Under the pieces are notes generated by a model that searched no databases, was not told the origin of the DNA, and saw only the letters and a list, made by a program, of their open reading frames with translations. Position numbers and translations under genes: made by a program. 64,000 nucleotides of DNA from NCBI RefSeq assembly GCF_018861005.1, contig NZ_JAHKQL010000031.1, forward strand, positions 216,657-280,656, in the 5' to 3' direction. Positions within the stretch are counted from its first letter, which is position 1, and each line of letters begins with the position of its first letter. This document shows positions 1 through 8,433 of the stretch, piece after piece. Origin of the DNA: Polaribacter vadi. GTDB lineage: Bacteria > Bacteroidota > Bacteroidia > Flavobacteriales > Flavobacteriaceae.

Positions 1-1
1 T

Positions 2-451
2 AAAGAAATACATAATGGAGATTTGAATCCGTTTACTTTTTTTAGCGGATTTTCTCAAGCGTATTTAGAAGCTGCTGCACCAGATTATAAGTTTGGTTTA
101 AACTTAGGATATTCTAAAAACAAATTCAATGCAAATGTTACTTTAACTAAATTTAGCGAAGTTCAATTACAAGATTTTCAATGGGTAGATGCTCCACCAA
201 CTACACAAGCAGAAGCAGATGCTTTGTATACAGTTGCAACAGATACTTATGAGTCTTTAATTACAACAGATTTAAGTTTAGGATACAAAATTTCTGATAA
301 AGTGAACATTACATTAGGTGCAAATAACCTTTTTAACATCTACCCTACTTCTCAGTTTGATGGTTGGACAGATCAAGGTGGTTTAGCAGATTCTGTTCAA
401 ATGGGATCTGATGGAGCTTATTATTTTACAAGAATTAACTTTCGCCTATAA
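2..451 (+). CDS. TonB-dependent receptor, C-terminal fragment (cut by window start)
   Basis: The open frame runs in from the left edge (codons start at base 2), so only the last 149 residues are visible. They are alternating amphipathic strands of an outer-membrane beta barrel, with the typical near-terminal NNLFN turn (in GANNLFNIYPT) and a final strand ending RINFRL. This matches the end of TonB-dependent receptors, which import chelated metals or large substrates across the outer membrane using TonB energy. The substrate cannot be judged from this part. An ATG is not expected inside the window. A strong hairpin terminator follows within about 20 bases. Confidence 0.85.
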   Translation, partial: KEIHNGDLNPFTFFSGFSQAYLEAAAPDYKFGLNLGYSKNKFNANVTLTKFSEVQLQDFQWVDAPPTTQAEADALYTVATDTYESLITTDLSLGYKISDKVNITLGANNLFNIYPTSQFDGWTDQGGLADSVQMGSDGAYYFTRINFRL

Positions 452-470
452 GCATTTAAATAGTCTCCCC

Positions 471-505
471 AAAAAAGCCTGAACATAAAATGTTCAGGCT
501 TTTTT
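471..505. terminator. Rho-independent terminator, bidirectional
   Basis: A perfect hairpin with arms AGCCTGAACA / TGTTCAGGCT around a TAAAA loop, flanked by an A tract on the left and a T tract on the right. It lies between the end of the TonB receptor (plus) and the end of the M48 peptidase (minus), so it can serve both. Confidence 0.85.
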
Positions 506-701
506 ATTTTAATACTTGCAAATTAAATTTTCAAGCAAGTTCTTTATTTAAAAGATAAATAGTGATAGCTATTTTGAATATATTATTTCATGTAAATCTA
601 AATAAGAAGAAATAATAAAACTCAAGATAGAAAACCGCTTATTAAGATTAAGTTTTTAATTAGTTATAATGAAAACTTAATAGTCATAAAATAATACGTT
701 T

Positions 702-2747
702 CTAATTTATGATTGCAATTTGAAAATCTAACAGTTGTTTTTTTATCAAGAAATAACCTCTAGAAACTAAGTATTGATATTGACTAACTGCTCTAAAAAG
801 CAATTGTAAATTTTCATCAAAATAAGCTTGATTACCAAAATATGACCATTTTTTTGAAAGGTAATTTTCTAAATCATTTTTAATTTCTAACGTAATTACA
901 TATTCATAATGCGGATTTTTTAAAATTTCTTTAATTTGTTCTTTCAATATCTTTTCAAGAGGTTCAATACTCGCAAAATTGGATTTAATTTTATCATAAG
1001 GCATATTTTCTGAAACAAATTGTAACTTATCTATAATTTCATTACTAATTTCAGTTTTCTTATCAAATTTTTTATCGTACTCAAAGAAATCTCTATACTT
1101 GTTTCTAAGCATTAGCTTATCTATTTCTAATTTACAATTGTTATGAAAAAAATTAAAGATATTTATATCATGCTGTTTTTCTTGTGCTATTTTTTCTTTT
1201 AGTTCTAAATCTAAATTTGTTAATAATTGTTCTGCTTCTTTCTTTTTATATTTTATTCCATCATAATCGAAAGTCTTTATTTCTGACTCTTTAGTATTAA
1301 TAAACTTTAAAGTTTCTATATCCGTTTTTAAAGCTAACAATTCATAATTTTTATTTACTTTTTCAATTGAAAACAACTCATCAAAAGTAAAATTAATCTC
1401 ATTTTCATCTTCTCTTATATCAAATAATATTGGATTTTTATTATCATAAAATTTATTATACCTCTCAGAAAAAGACTCTTCAGAAAAATCTTTTAGCATA
1501 TTTTCTTTGAACTTATCTAAGGTATTTACTGTTGGTTGTTGTGAATATGTGATAGCTCCAAATATTTTCTGTGTAATGCTTTCTTGCAATTGGTTAATAT
1601 TATGAAACAAGTTAGATGCTGGATTGTTATTTTCTTCTTTATTTAAAGTATTTACAGTTTCTAAACGCTCTATTCTTTGTTCTATACTTGGGTGTGAAGC
1701 CCACTGATTTTCAACATTTAATTTTGACTTGTTGTATTTTGTATACTCTTCTAAAGTAATATCTGGTAGATCATTTTTTAATGGTACTTTATCGTGTTCA
1801 GCAATTAAACTCATCAAATAATGATGCTCAAGGTATATATTATTACTTCTAATACTTTCTACAATCTTACCATCATAAAAAGATAAGACATTGTTAAAAG
1901 CAACTTCGGCCAATTCTAACCTTAGTAAAGAAGTTTTTAAAGGTATATAACCCGTTATTTGAGCAGCAATTGAATCAGCATGAAACTCCATTTCTTTTGA
2001 TAGTCCTAAATAATTCTTGTTAAGAAAATTATACAATTGTTTTAGTAGCCACTGAATGCCTTTAATTATTTGAATAGCTATCATTACAAAAATTACGAAA
2101 TAACCACTAGTCTCCCCAAATTTTCTTACTGATGCATCATAACTATCATTATCATACAACAAGTTAAAAATAATTTGATTTAAGTTGTGAACATAACTAC
2201 CAACTTTCATTGTTTTCTGACTAAAATGCCCCATTTCATGAGCAATAATTGCTTTTAATTCACTTTCTGTAGTAGCATTAACTAATCCTAGACCAATAAG
2301 TAGATTTTTTTTTACAGGAAAAAACATACTCCAAAAACTTGAATCATAAAACACTGCTGCAGTTACATCAGGAGCCAAGTAAACTTTTTTAGGAAAAGAC
2401 GTATCTACTTCATTAACAAGTTTTTCTATTAACTCAAATAATTTAGGGTGTTGTTTTCTTGTGATTTCTGTAAGATTAGATTTATCTGTCTTATTAGACT
2501 TAAACATAAACTTTATTAAAAAAAACAAGACTAATAAGCCTAAACTCCCCAAGCCTAAACCTAAAGCTAAAGTTATTAGACTTGGCCTTAGCATTACAAG
2601 TCCTAAAGCTCCATATCCACATGCAATTGTTAGACCAATAGCAAATAAAAAAATAAGAGCATAAACAATTATGAAAATAATAATTGAAATTACAGCTTTT
2701 CGGGCATTTGATTTAAATTCTTGAGATAATTCGATTTCTTTATTCAT
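702..2747 (-). CDS. Membrane-bound M48 family zinc metallopeptidase
   Basis: A 681-aa protein with two hydrophobic N-terminal segments (about residues 18-48 and 56-84), then an M48 peptidase domain with the zinc motif HEMGH at about 170-174 and the third-ligand helix KEMEFHADS at about 251-259. A further hydrophobic stretch lies near 217-240. The last 300 residues are charged and helical and have no family I recognise. M48 members are integral membrane proteases for envelope protein quality control. I start at the ATG at 2747; a TTG directly upstream (2750) gives one extra residue and is less likely. It is a monocistronic gene, convergent with the preceding receptor. Family is sure, substrate unknown. 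Confidence 0.85.
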   Translation of the reverse strand: MNKEIELSQEFKSNARKAVISIIIFIIVYALIFLFAIGLTIACGYGALGLVMLRPSLITLALGLGLGSLGLLVLFFLIKFMFKSNKTDKSNLTEITRKQHPKLFELIEKLVNEVDTSFPKKVYLAPDVTAAVFYDSSFWSMFFPVKKNLLIGLGLVNATTESELKAIIAHEMGHFSQKTMKVGSYVHNLNQIIFNLLYDNDSYDASVRKFGETSGYFVIFVMIAIQIIKGIQWLLKQLYNFLNKNYLGLSKEMEFHADSIAAQITGYIPLKTSLLRLELAEVAFNNVLSFYDGKIVESIRSNNIYLEHHYLMSLIAEHDKVPLKNDLPDITLEEYTKYNKSKLNVENQWASHPSIEQRIERLETVNTLNKEENNNPASNLFHNINQLQESITQKIFGAITYSQQPTVNTLDKFKENMLKDFSEESFSERYNKFYDNKNPILFDIREDENEINFTFDELFSIEKVNKNYELLALKTDIETLKFINTKESEIKTFDYDGIKYKKKEAEQLLTNLDLELKEKIAQEKQHDINIFNFFHNNCKLEIDKLMLRNKYRDFFEYDKKFDKKTEISNEIIDKLQFVSENMPYDKIKSNFASIEPLEKILKEQIKEILKNPHYEYVITLEIKNDLENYLSKKWSYFGNQAYFDENLQLLFRAVSQYQYLVSRGYFLIKKQLLDFQIAIIN

Positions 2748-2860
2748 CAATTTTTTTTTTGCAATATATTAAATGTAAATAAAATTTTAGAAAAGGAATC
2801 GTATAACTATAAATTTTAATCCATTAATAAATTAACAAAAGCAAACTTTTTGAGTTATAA

Positions 2861-2893
2861 ATAAAAAAAATCCCGAGTTTTAAGCTCGGGATT
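2861..2893 (-). terminator. Rho-independent terminator of the ferredoxin gene
   Basis: Hairpin with arms TCCCGAG / CTCGGGA. On the minus strand it is followed by a run of eight T, so it terminates the ferredoxin transcript whose stop codon lies about 25 bases upstream. Confidence 0.85.
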
Positions 2894-2917
2894 AATAATT
2901 AAAAATAATAATTTAAT

Positions 2918-3268
2918 TTATTCATTATGCATAAAAGCTTGTTTTTCTAATAAAAACTCTTCTGTTTCTACAACATCTTCATCTGGCACACAACAATCTA
3001 CAGGACATACTGCTGCACATTGTGGCTCATCATGAAAACCTTTACACTCTGTACATTTATCTGGAACAATGTAGTAAATTTCATCCGAAACTGGTTCTTG
3101 ATCTTCGTCTGCATTTGCTGCTTTTCCTCCTGGCAAAACAACATCACCACTTAAATCTGTACCATCAGAATATTTCCAATCGTCTGCACCTTCGTAAATT
3201 GCTGTATTAGGACATTCTGGTTCGCAAGCCCCACAATTTATGCATTCATCTGTTATTATAATTGCCAT
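2918..3268 (-). CDS. 2[4Fe-4S] ferredoxin
   Basis: A 116-aa acidic protein with two cluster-binding motifs: [12 protein letters not shown] near the N-terminus, and a second set, CTEC followed after an insertion by QCAAVCP, near residue 72-90. The widened second motif is the arrangement of the long 2[4Fe-4S] ferredoxins (Allochromatium vinosum type), which are low-potential electron carriers in the cytoplasm. Residues 27-60 form an extra acidic loop. It is transcribed divergently from the acyl-CoA reductase gene with both promoters in a 70-bp gap, and has its own terminator. The redox partner is not evident from the sequence. Confidence 0.93.
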   Translation of the reverse strand: MAIIITDECINCGACEPECPNTAIYEGADDWKYSDGTDLSGDVVLPGGKAANADEDQEPVSDEIYYIVPDKCTECKGFHDEPQCAAVCPVDCCVPDEDVVETEEFLLEKQAFMHNE

Positions 3269-3288
3269 AATTTTCTTTTCTGTTTTTG

Positions 3289-3296
3289 TACCTTTG
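3289..3296 (+). promoter_or_regulatory. -7 promoter box for the acyl-CoA reductase operon
   Basis: TACCTTTG fits the Bacteroidetes TAnnTTTG box and lies 42 bases before the ATG at 3339. A TTG 24 bases upstream (3262-3264) is a possible but loosely spaced -33 element. Confidence 0.5.
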
Positions 3297-3302
3297 CTTT
3301 TG

Positions 3303-3334
3303 CAAAAATAAAGCCAAAATTATAGACAACCAAA
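3303..3334 (-). promoter_or_regulatory. Promoter of the ferredoxin gene (-33 and -7 boxes)
   Basis: On the minus strand TTTG (3331-3334) is followed after 20 bases by TATTTTTG (3303-3310). Both boxes and the spacing fit the Bacteroidetes housekeeping promoter. The predicted leader is about 28 nt. The -33 box overlaps the 5' leader of the divergent gene. Confidence 0.6.
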
Positions 3335-3338
3335 ATAA

Positions 3339-4400
3339 ATGAATAGTATTCAAAATAGAATTACTGCATTTGCAAAATTAGGCCACTTTTTAAGTCAATT
3401 TTCTGTTGATAAAATAGAAAAACAAGATAATATTGAATATAATGAAATCTTTTTTGATGGATTTTTACATCAAATTAAATTAGCACAAGAAAAAAACTCT
3501 TGGTTTACTAAAGATAATATTTTATTCAGTTTAAATAGTTGGTCTAAAAGCTTAACAAAAAACAATTTAATTGATTTTTCTAAAAGCACAAATTTAGATA
3601 AAATTCAACCTAAAAAAGTAGCCATAATAATGGCAGGAAATATTCCCTTAGTTGGTTTTCACGATTTTTTATCTGTGTTAATTTCTGGGCATGCTGTGTT
3701 AGTTAAACAATCTTCAAATGACAAACATTTATTACCATTCTTAGCTAAGTATTTAGAATATGTAGATGAAACTTTTAAAGGTAAAATTACATTTACAGAA
3801 GAAAAATTATCCAATTTCGATGCTGTAATTGCAACAGGTAGTAACAATACTGCTCGTTATTTTGAGTATTATTTTAAAAATAAATCAAATATTATTCGAA
3901 AAAGCAGAAATTCTGTAGCTGTTATTACAGGCGATGAAACAATTGAGGATTTTACAAACTTATCTAATGATGTTTTTCAATACTTTGGTCTTGGTTGCAG
4001 AAGTGTTTCTAAATTATTTGTCCCTAAAAATTACAATTTTGAAACATTTTTTAACGGAATGTATGCAAAAAAAGAAATTATCAATAATGCAAAGTATGCT
4101 AATAATTACGACTATAACAAAGCTGTTTATTTAATGAGTGAATTTGATTTGTTAGAAAATGGTTTTTTAATGATAAAAGAAGATGAGAGTTACGCCTCAC
4201 CTATTGCTACCATTTTTTATGAATATTATAACAATGAAATCGATCTTAAAATAAAATTACATCAAGATAGAGAAAAAATTCAGTGTATTGTTGCCAAAAA
4301 CTTTATCGAAAATGAAGTTGGTTTTGGGCAAACTCAACATCCGCAGTTAACAGATTATGCAGATGGAGTGAATACTTTAGATTTTTTAGCTACCATTTAA
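3339..4400 (+). CDS. Acyl-CoA reductase (LuxC-like family)
   Basis: A 353-aa member of the LuxC/acyl-CoA reductase family, which has an aldehyde-dehydrogenase-like fold and reduces acyl thioesters using NADPH. Visible marks are the nucleotide-binding segment VAIIMAGNIPLVGFHDF (about 94-110), the conserved SGHAVLVKQSS segment (about 117-126) and the presumed nucleophile Cys220 in FGLGCRSVSK. It is the first gene of a run with serC and serA, an arrangement known from many flavobacterial genomes. Its physiological substrate in non-luminous Bacteroidetes is unknown, so the name gives family rather than function. Start ATG is the only in-frame choice near the promoter. Confidence 0.85.
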   Translation: MNSIQNRITAFAKLGHFLSQFSVDKIEKQDNIEYNEIFFDGFLHQIKLAQEKNSWFTKDNILFSLNSWSKSLTKNNLIDFSKSTNLDKIQPKKVAIIMAGNIPLVGFHDFLSVLISGHAVLVKQSSNDKHLLPFLAKYLEYVDETFKGKITFTEEKLSNFDAVIATGSNNTARYFEYYFKNKSNIIRKSRNSVAVITGDETIEDFTNLSNDVFQYFGLGCRSVSKLFVPKNYNFETFFNGMYAKKEIINNAKYANNYDYNKAVYLMSEFDLLENGFLMIKEDESYASPIATIFYEYYNNEIDLKIKLHQDREKIQCIVAKNFIENEVGFGQTQHPQLTDYADGVNTLDFLATI

Positions 4401-4412
4401 CAATGATAAATA

Positions 4413-4437
4413 CAAAGTTGTAAGATCTTCAACTTTG
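4413..4437. repeat. Inverted repeat between acyl-CoA reductase and serC
   Basis: Arms CAAAGTTG (4413-4420) and CAACTTTG (4430-4437) enclose T plus the self-complementary AAGATCTT, so the whole 25 bp can fold as a single long stem. No T tract follows, so it is not a classical terminator. It could be an operator or an mRNA processing hairpin. Confidence 0.6.
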
Positions 4438-4469
4438 AAAATTGAATATATAATATTGAACATAAGAGT

Positions 4470-5534
4470 ATGAAAAAACATAATTTTAGTGCAGGACCTT
4501 GTATTTTACCACAAGAAGTATTACAAAAAGCATCTGAAGCTATACTAAATTTTAATGATGATAATTTATCGTTAATAGAAATATCTCATAGAAGTAAACC
4601 TTTTGTTGCTGTAATGGAAAAAGCGCGTTCTTTAGCTTTAGAATTATTAGGCTTAGAAAACAAAGGTTACAAAGCTTTGTTTTTACAAGGAGGAGCAAGT
4701 ACTGAATTTTTAATGGTTGCTTACAACTTATTAAATAAAAAAGCTGCCTATTTAAACACAGGTGCATGGTCTGACAAATCTATAAAAGAAGCAAAATTAT
4801 TTGGTGAGGTTGTAGAAGTTGCCTCATCTAAAGATAAAAAATTCTCATACATTCCTAAAGGGTTTAACATTCCAGAAGATGCAGATTATTTTCACTGTAC
4901 AAGTAACAATACTGTAGCTGGTACTCAAATACACGAGTTTCCAGAAACGAATGTTCCTTTGGTTTGCGATATGAGTTCAGATATTTTTTCTCGTCAATTA
5001 GATTTTGAAAAGTTCGATTTAATTTATGCTGGTGCTCAAAAAAATATGGGTCCTGCAGGTACAACTTTAGTAATTATTAAAGAAGATATATTAGGTAAAG
5101 TAGAAAGAGAAATTCCTTCTATGTTAAACTACCAAATTCATATAGACAAAGACTCAATGTTTAATACACCTTCTGTTTTTGCTGTATACGTTTCTATGCT
5201 AACATTAGAATGGTTAAAAGATTTAGGTGGAATTAAATTTATAGAAGAAGTAAACAACAAAAAGGCAGCTTTATTATATTCTGAAATAGATAGAAACCCT
5301 TTGTTTAAAGGAATTGTAGCAAAAGAAGATCGTAGTACAATGAATGCTACTTTTAATTTAGTTGATGAAAGCCAGAAAGAAACTTTCGATAAACTTTGTG
5401 CAGAAGCTGGTATTAACGGAATTAATGGCCATAGAAGTGTAGGTGGTTACAGAGCAAGTATGTATAATGCTTTACCTCTTTATAGTGTACAAGCTTTGGT
5501 TGATGTAATGCAAGAGTTAGAAAGAATTTCTTAA
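4470..5534 (+). CDS. serC: Phosphoserine aminotransferase SerC
   Basis: A 354-aa fold-type I PLP aminotransferase that converts 3-phosphohydroxypyruvate to phosphoserine, the second step of serine synthesis. The start KHNFSAGPCILP is the family signature, and the PLP lysine is Lys191 in YAGAQKNMGPAG. The conserved C-terminal NGINGHRSVGGYRASMYNA segment is present. Length is normal. It lies 69 bp after the acyl-CoA reductase gene and 90 bp before serA, so the serine pathway enzymes are clustered. Confidence 0.97.
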   Translation: MKKHNFSAGPCILPQEVLQKASEAILNFNDDNLSLIEISHRSKPFVAVMEKARSLALELLGLENKGYKALFLQGGASTEFLMVAYNLLNKKAAYLNTGAWSDKSIKEAKLFGEVVEVASSKDKKFSYIPKGFNIPEDADYFHCTSNNTVAGTQIHEFPETNVPLVCDMSSDIFSRQLDFEKFDLIYAGAQKNMGPAGTTLVIIKEDILGKVEREIPSMLNYQIHIDKDSMFNTPSVFAVYVSMLTLEWLKDLGGIKFIEEVNNKKAALLYSEIDRNPLFKGIVAKEDRSTMNATFNLVDESQKETFDKLCAEAGINGINGHRSVGGYRASMYNALPLYSVQALVDVMQELERIS

Positions 5535-5593
5535 GTATTACAAAACAAAAGAAGCTCTTGATTAAAACATAATAATAAAAACAATAAATAAAA

Positions 5594-5622
5594 CTCCTTC
5601 CCTTTGGAAGGTTGGGATGGGC
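5594..5622. repeat. G/C-rich palindromic intergenic element next to the serA start
   Basis: CCTTCC-CTTT-GGAAGG (5596-5611) followed by TTGGGATGGGCC, a GC-rich island in AT-rich DNA, ending two bases before the serA ATG. Similar CTCCTCCCTTTGGGAAGGTT-type elements recur between flavobacterial genes in my recollection; I cannot count copies from one window. Confidence 0.4.
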
Positions 5623-5624
5623 CA

Positions 5625-6575
5625 ATGAAAATATTAGCAAATGATGGAATTTCTAAAAGCGGAATAGACGCTTTAGAAAAAGGAGGTTTTGAAGTAATAA
5701 CAACAAAAGTAGCTCAAAGTCAGTTAGAAAATTATATAAACGATAATAATATAGATGCAATTTTAGTTAGAAGTGCAACACAAGTTCGTCAAGAATTAAT
5801 AGAAGCTTGCCCTTCTTTAAAATTAATTGGAAGAGGTGGTGTTGGTATGGATAATATTGATGTAGAATATGCTATAGACAATGGTTTACATGTTATAAAC
5901 ACACCAGCTGCATCTTCTAGTTCTGTTGCAGAATTAGTTTTTTCTCACTTATTTGGTATGGTTCGTTTCTTACATTCATCTAACAGAGAAATGCCTTTAG
6001 AAGGCGATACTCGTTTTAAAGAATTAAAAAAGGCTTATGCTCAAGGTATTGAATTGAGAGGCAAAACTTTAGGTATTATAGGTTTTGGTAGAATTGGTCA
6101 AGAAGTAGCAAAAATTGGATTAGGTTTAGGTATGAATATTATTGCTACTGATGAGTTAGTAGAAAGTGCACCAATTACCTTAGATTTTTTTAACGGACAA
6201 AAAATTAGTTTTCAGATTGATACTATTGATAAAAATGAATTACTAAAAGAGGCAGATTTTATTACATTACACGTACCTGCTCAAGATGATTACATAATTA
6301 CTGAAACAGAATTCGATAAAATGAAAGATGGAGTAGGTATTGTAAATGCTGCTAGAGGTGGAATTTTAAACGAAGTAGATTTAGTAAAAGCCATAGAAAG
6401 TGGCAAAGTACAATTTGCTGGTTTAGACGTTTTTGAAACAGAACCTACACCTGCAGTACAACTTTTAATGAATACAGAAATTTCTTTAACACCACATATT
6501 GGTGCAGCAACTAAAGAAGCACAAGACAGAATTGGTATAGAATTAGCCAAACAAATCATTGAATTATTAAGATAA
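5625..6575 (+). CDS. serA: D-3-phosphoglycerate dehydrogenase (short form, no ACT domain)
   Basis: A 316-aa D-isomer 2-hydroxyacid dehydrogenase. It shows the NAD-binding GFGRIG (153-158), the catalytic arginine in NAARGG (Arg244), Glu273 in ETEP and His291 in TPHIGAAT. It ends at the Rossmann and catalytic domains, so the regulatory C-terminal ACT domain of longer SerA enzymes is missing. Oxidation of 3-phosphoglycerate is inferred from serC next door. I choose the ATG at 5625; an in-frame TTG at 5604 would translate the palindromic repeat into seven residues that have no counterpart in the family. Confidence 0.93.
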   Translation: MKILANDGISKSGIDALEKGGFEVITTKVAQSQLENYINDNNIDAILVRSATQVRQELIEACPSLKLIGRGGVGMDNIDVEYAIDNGLHVINTPAASSSSVAELVFSHLFGMVRFLHSSNREMPLEGDTRFKELKKAYAQGIELRGKTLGIIGFGRIGQEVAKIGLGLGMNIIATDELVESAPITLDFFNGQKISFQIDTIDKNELLKEADFITLHVPAQDDYIITETEFDKMKDGVGIVNAARGGILNEVDLVKAIESGKVQFAGLDVFETEPTPAVQLLMNTEISLTPHIGAATKEAQDRIGIELAKQIIELLR

Positions 6576-6585
6576 TTATAAAAAT

Positions 6586-6645
6586 TCTCGATACAATTTT
6601 TGGATCAAATCATTATTTAAATGATAATATAAAATTGTATCGAGA
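6586..6645. repeat. Long inverted repeat after serA
   Basis: Fifteen-base arms TCTCGATACAATTTT (6586-6600) and its exact complement (6631-6645), with an inner smaller stem ATCATT/AATGAT. It lies in the gap between serA and the YggS gene. No T tract follows. It may be an mRNA 3'-end stabiliser or a copy of the TCTCGATAC-type repeats I associate with flavobacterial intergenic DNA. Confidence 0.6.
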
Positions 6646-6663
6646 TTAATTTTAAAGTTTTAA

Positions 6664-7323
6664 ATGATAAAAGAAAATTTAGAGAATATAAAAGCAACTT
6701 TACCAGAAAATGTAACTCTAGTTGCAGTTTCTAAAACCAAGCCTATAGAAGATTTACAAGAAGCTTATAACACTGGTCAGCGTATTTTTGGAGAAAATAA
6801 AATTCAAGAAATGGTTGATAAATATGATGCTTTGCCAAAAGACATTAAATGGCATATGATTGGCCATTTACAAAGTAATAAGGTAAAATATATGGCTCAT
6901 TTTGTTGATTTAATTCACGGAGTTGATAAATTAAAGACGCTAAATGTAATTAACAAAGAAGCTAAAAAACACAATAGAATTATAAATTGTTTATTACAAG
7001 CTAAAATTGCCAAAGAAGACAGTAAATTCGGTTTATCATTTAATGAAATCGAAACAATTTTATCAGCAAAGGAAACAGAAGCACTAGAAAATATTAAGAT
7101 TGTTGGTTTAATGGGTATGGCTACTTTTACTGATAACAAAAATCAATTAAAAGAAGAATTTTTATCACTCAAAAACTTATTTAATCAACTAAAAACCAAA
7201 TACTCAAGTTTAGAAATTCTTTCTATGGGAATGAGTGGAGATTATAAACTAGCAATCGAAAATGGAAGCACGATGATAAGAGTTGGTAGCTCAATATTTG
7301 GTCATCGTAATTATAATCAGTAA
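6664..7323 (+). CDS. YggS/PLPBP family PLP-binding protein
   Basis: A 219-aa single-domain TIM-barrel protein of the YggS (PROSC/PLPBP) family, which binds pyridoxal phosphate and maintains vitamin B6 homeostasis without a known catalytic activity. The PLP lysine is Lys24 in VAVSKTKP. Other family marks are GENKIQEM (about 43-50), WHMIGHLQSNK (about 61-71) and the C-terminal LSMGMSGDY and IRVGSSIFG phosphate-binding segments. Length is typical. Annotators often give the gene as yggS or ylmE. It follows the serA hairpin and probably has its own promoter. Confidence 0.93.
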   Translation: MIKENLENIKATLPENVTLVAVSKTKPIEDLQEAYNTGQRIFGENKIQEMVDKYDALPKDIKWHMIGHLQSNKVKYMAHFVDLIHGVDKLKTLNVINKEAKKHNRIINCLLQAKIAKEDSKFGLSFNEIETILSAKETEALENIKIVGLMGMATFTDNKNQLKEEFLSLKNLFNQLKTKYSSLEILSMGMSGDYKLAIENGSTMIRVGSSIFGHRNYNQ

Positions 7324-7350
7324 ATTTAAAAAAAATTAAAGAAAAAGAAT

Positions 7351-8430
7351 TTGTACGCTATTTTAGATATTGAAACCACAGGTGGTAAATTTAATGAAGA
7401 AGGCATAACTGAAATTGCAATTTATAAATTTGATGGTCACGAAGTTGTAGACCAATTTATATCTTTAGTAAACCCAGAAAGAGAAATACAACAATTTGTA
7501 GTAAAACTTACAGGCATCAACAGTAAAATGTTGAAAAACGCTCCGAAATTTTTTGAAGTAGCTAAAAGAATCGTAGAAATTACAAAAGATTGTATTTTAG
7601 TTGCTCATAATTCTGCTTTTGATTACCGAATTTTAAAAACTGAATTTCAACGTTTAAGTTTCGACTATCAAAGAAACACTTTATGTACAGTAGAATTAAG
7701 TCAAGAATTAATTAAAGACCAACCTTCTTATAGTTTAGGTAAATTAACTAGGTCTTTAGGAATACCAATTGCTGACAGACACAGAGCAAATGGAGATGCT
7801 TTAGCTACAATTCAATTATTTAAATTATTATTAGAAAAAGATACTAAGAAAGAAATTATTCAAAACTCTATTAAATATTTTGATAAAAGAGTTGAGAAAG
7901 AAAAATTAAAAACTTTAATAGAAGAAATTCCAAGAGTTTTAGGTATTTATTTCATTCATGATACTAATGGAAAAGTAATTTTTATTGGTAGAGGAAAAAA
8001 TATAAAATCAGAAATAAATAAACTTTTTCTAAAAACTACGAGACGTGCTGTAAAAATTCAAGAAAGAGCCACTTCTGTTTCTTACAATAAAACTGGTAAC
8101 GAATTATTTACACGTTTAAAATACTACATAGCTTTAGAGTCTATATCTCCAAAATTTAATTTTAAAAAGAAGTTTAAGCTTACCCAAGATAACTTTAATA
8201 ATGATAATTTTTTAATTATTGAAAAAGGTAGAGAGCTAGAAGAAAATGCTGTTATTCTTATTGAAGATAATACAATTTGTTGTTATGGCTATACAAATTT
8301 AGCTTATCAAGAGAATAATGTCGATATTTTAAAATCTGTACTTACAAATATCGATTATAAAGAAATTGCTAAAACTATTGTTAAAAATTACTTAGATAAA
8401 AATAAAGTTCAGAAAATTATCAGGCAATAA
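7351..8430 (+). CDS. DnaQ-like DEDDh exonuclease fused to a degenerate GIY-YIG domain
   Basis: A 359-aa protein. Residues 1-165 are a DnaQ/epsilon-type 3'-5' exonuclease: ExoI DIETTG (6-11), ExoII HNSAFD (about 89-94), and ExoIII with His and Asp in HRANGDAL (about 148-155). Residues about 195-275 resemble the UvrC GIY-YIG nuclease (GIYFIHDT, then VIFIGRGKNIKSEI), but the position of the catalytic arginine in UvrC (KKRV) reads KSEI, so this half may only bind DNA. The start is TTG; no in-frame ATG or GTG occurs between it and the upstream stop. Three bases separate its stop from the next gene. The role is presumably DNA repair or proofreading. Confidence 0.8.
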   Translation: MYAILDIETTGGKFNEEGITEIAIYKFDGHEVVDQFISLVNPEREIQQFVVKLTGINSKMLKNAPKFFEVAKRIVEITKDCILVAHNSAFDYRILKTEFQRLSFDYQRNTLCTVELSQELIKDQPSYSLGKLTRSLGIPIADRHRANGDALATIQLFKLLLEKDTKKEIIQNSIKYFDKRVEKEKLKTLIEEIPRVLGIYFIHDTNGKVIFIGRGKNIKSEINKLFLKTTRRAVKIQERATSVSYNKTGNELFTRLKYYIALESISPKFNFKKKFKLTQDNFNNDNFLIIEKGRELEENAVILIEDNTICCYGYTNLAYQENNVDILKSVLTNIDYKEIAKTIVKNYLDKNKVQKIIRQ

Positions 8431-8433
8431 AAA

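Noticed and set aside
5422..5640. A 72-codon minus-strand frame over the end of serC and the serA start, with the peptide HPNLPKGRS.
   Set aside because: It is the translation of the GC-rich palindromic repeat and the antisense of serC; such peptides are typical false genes in flavobacterial annotations.
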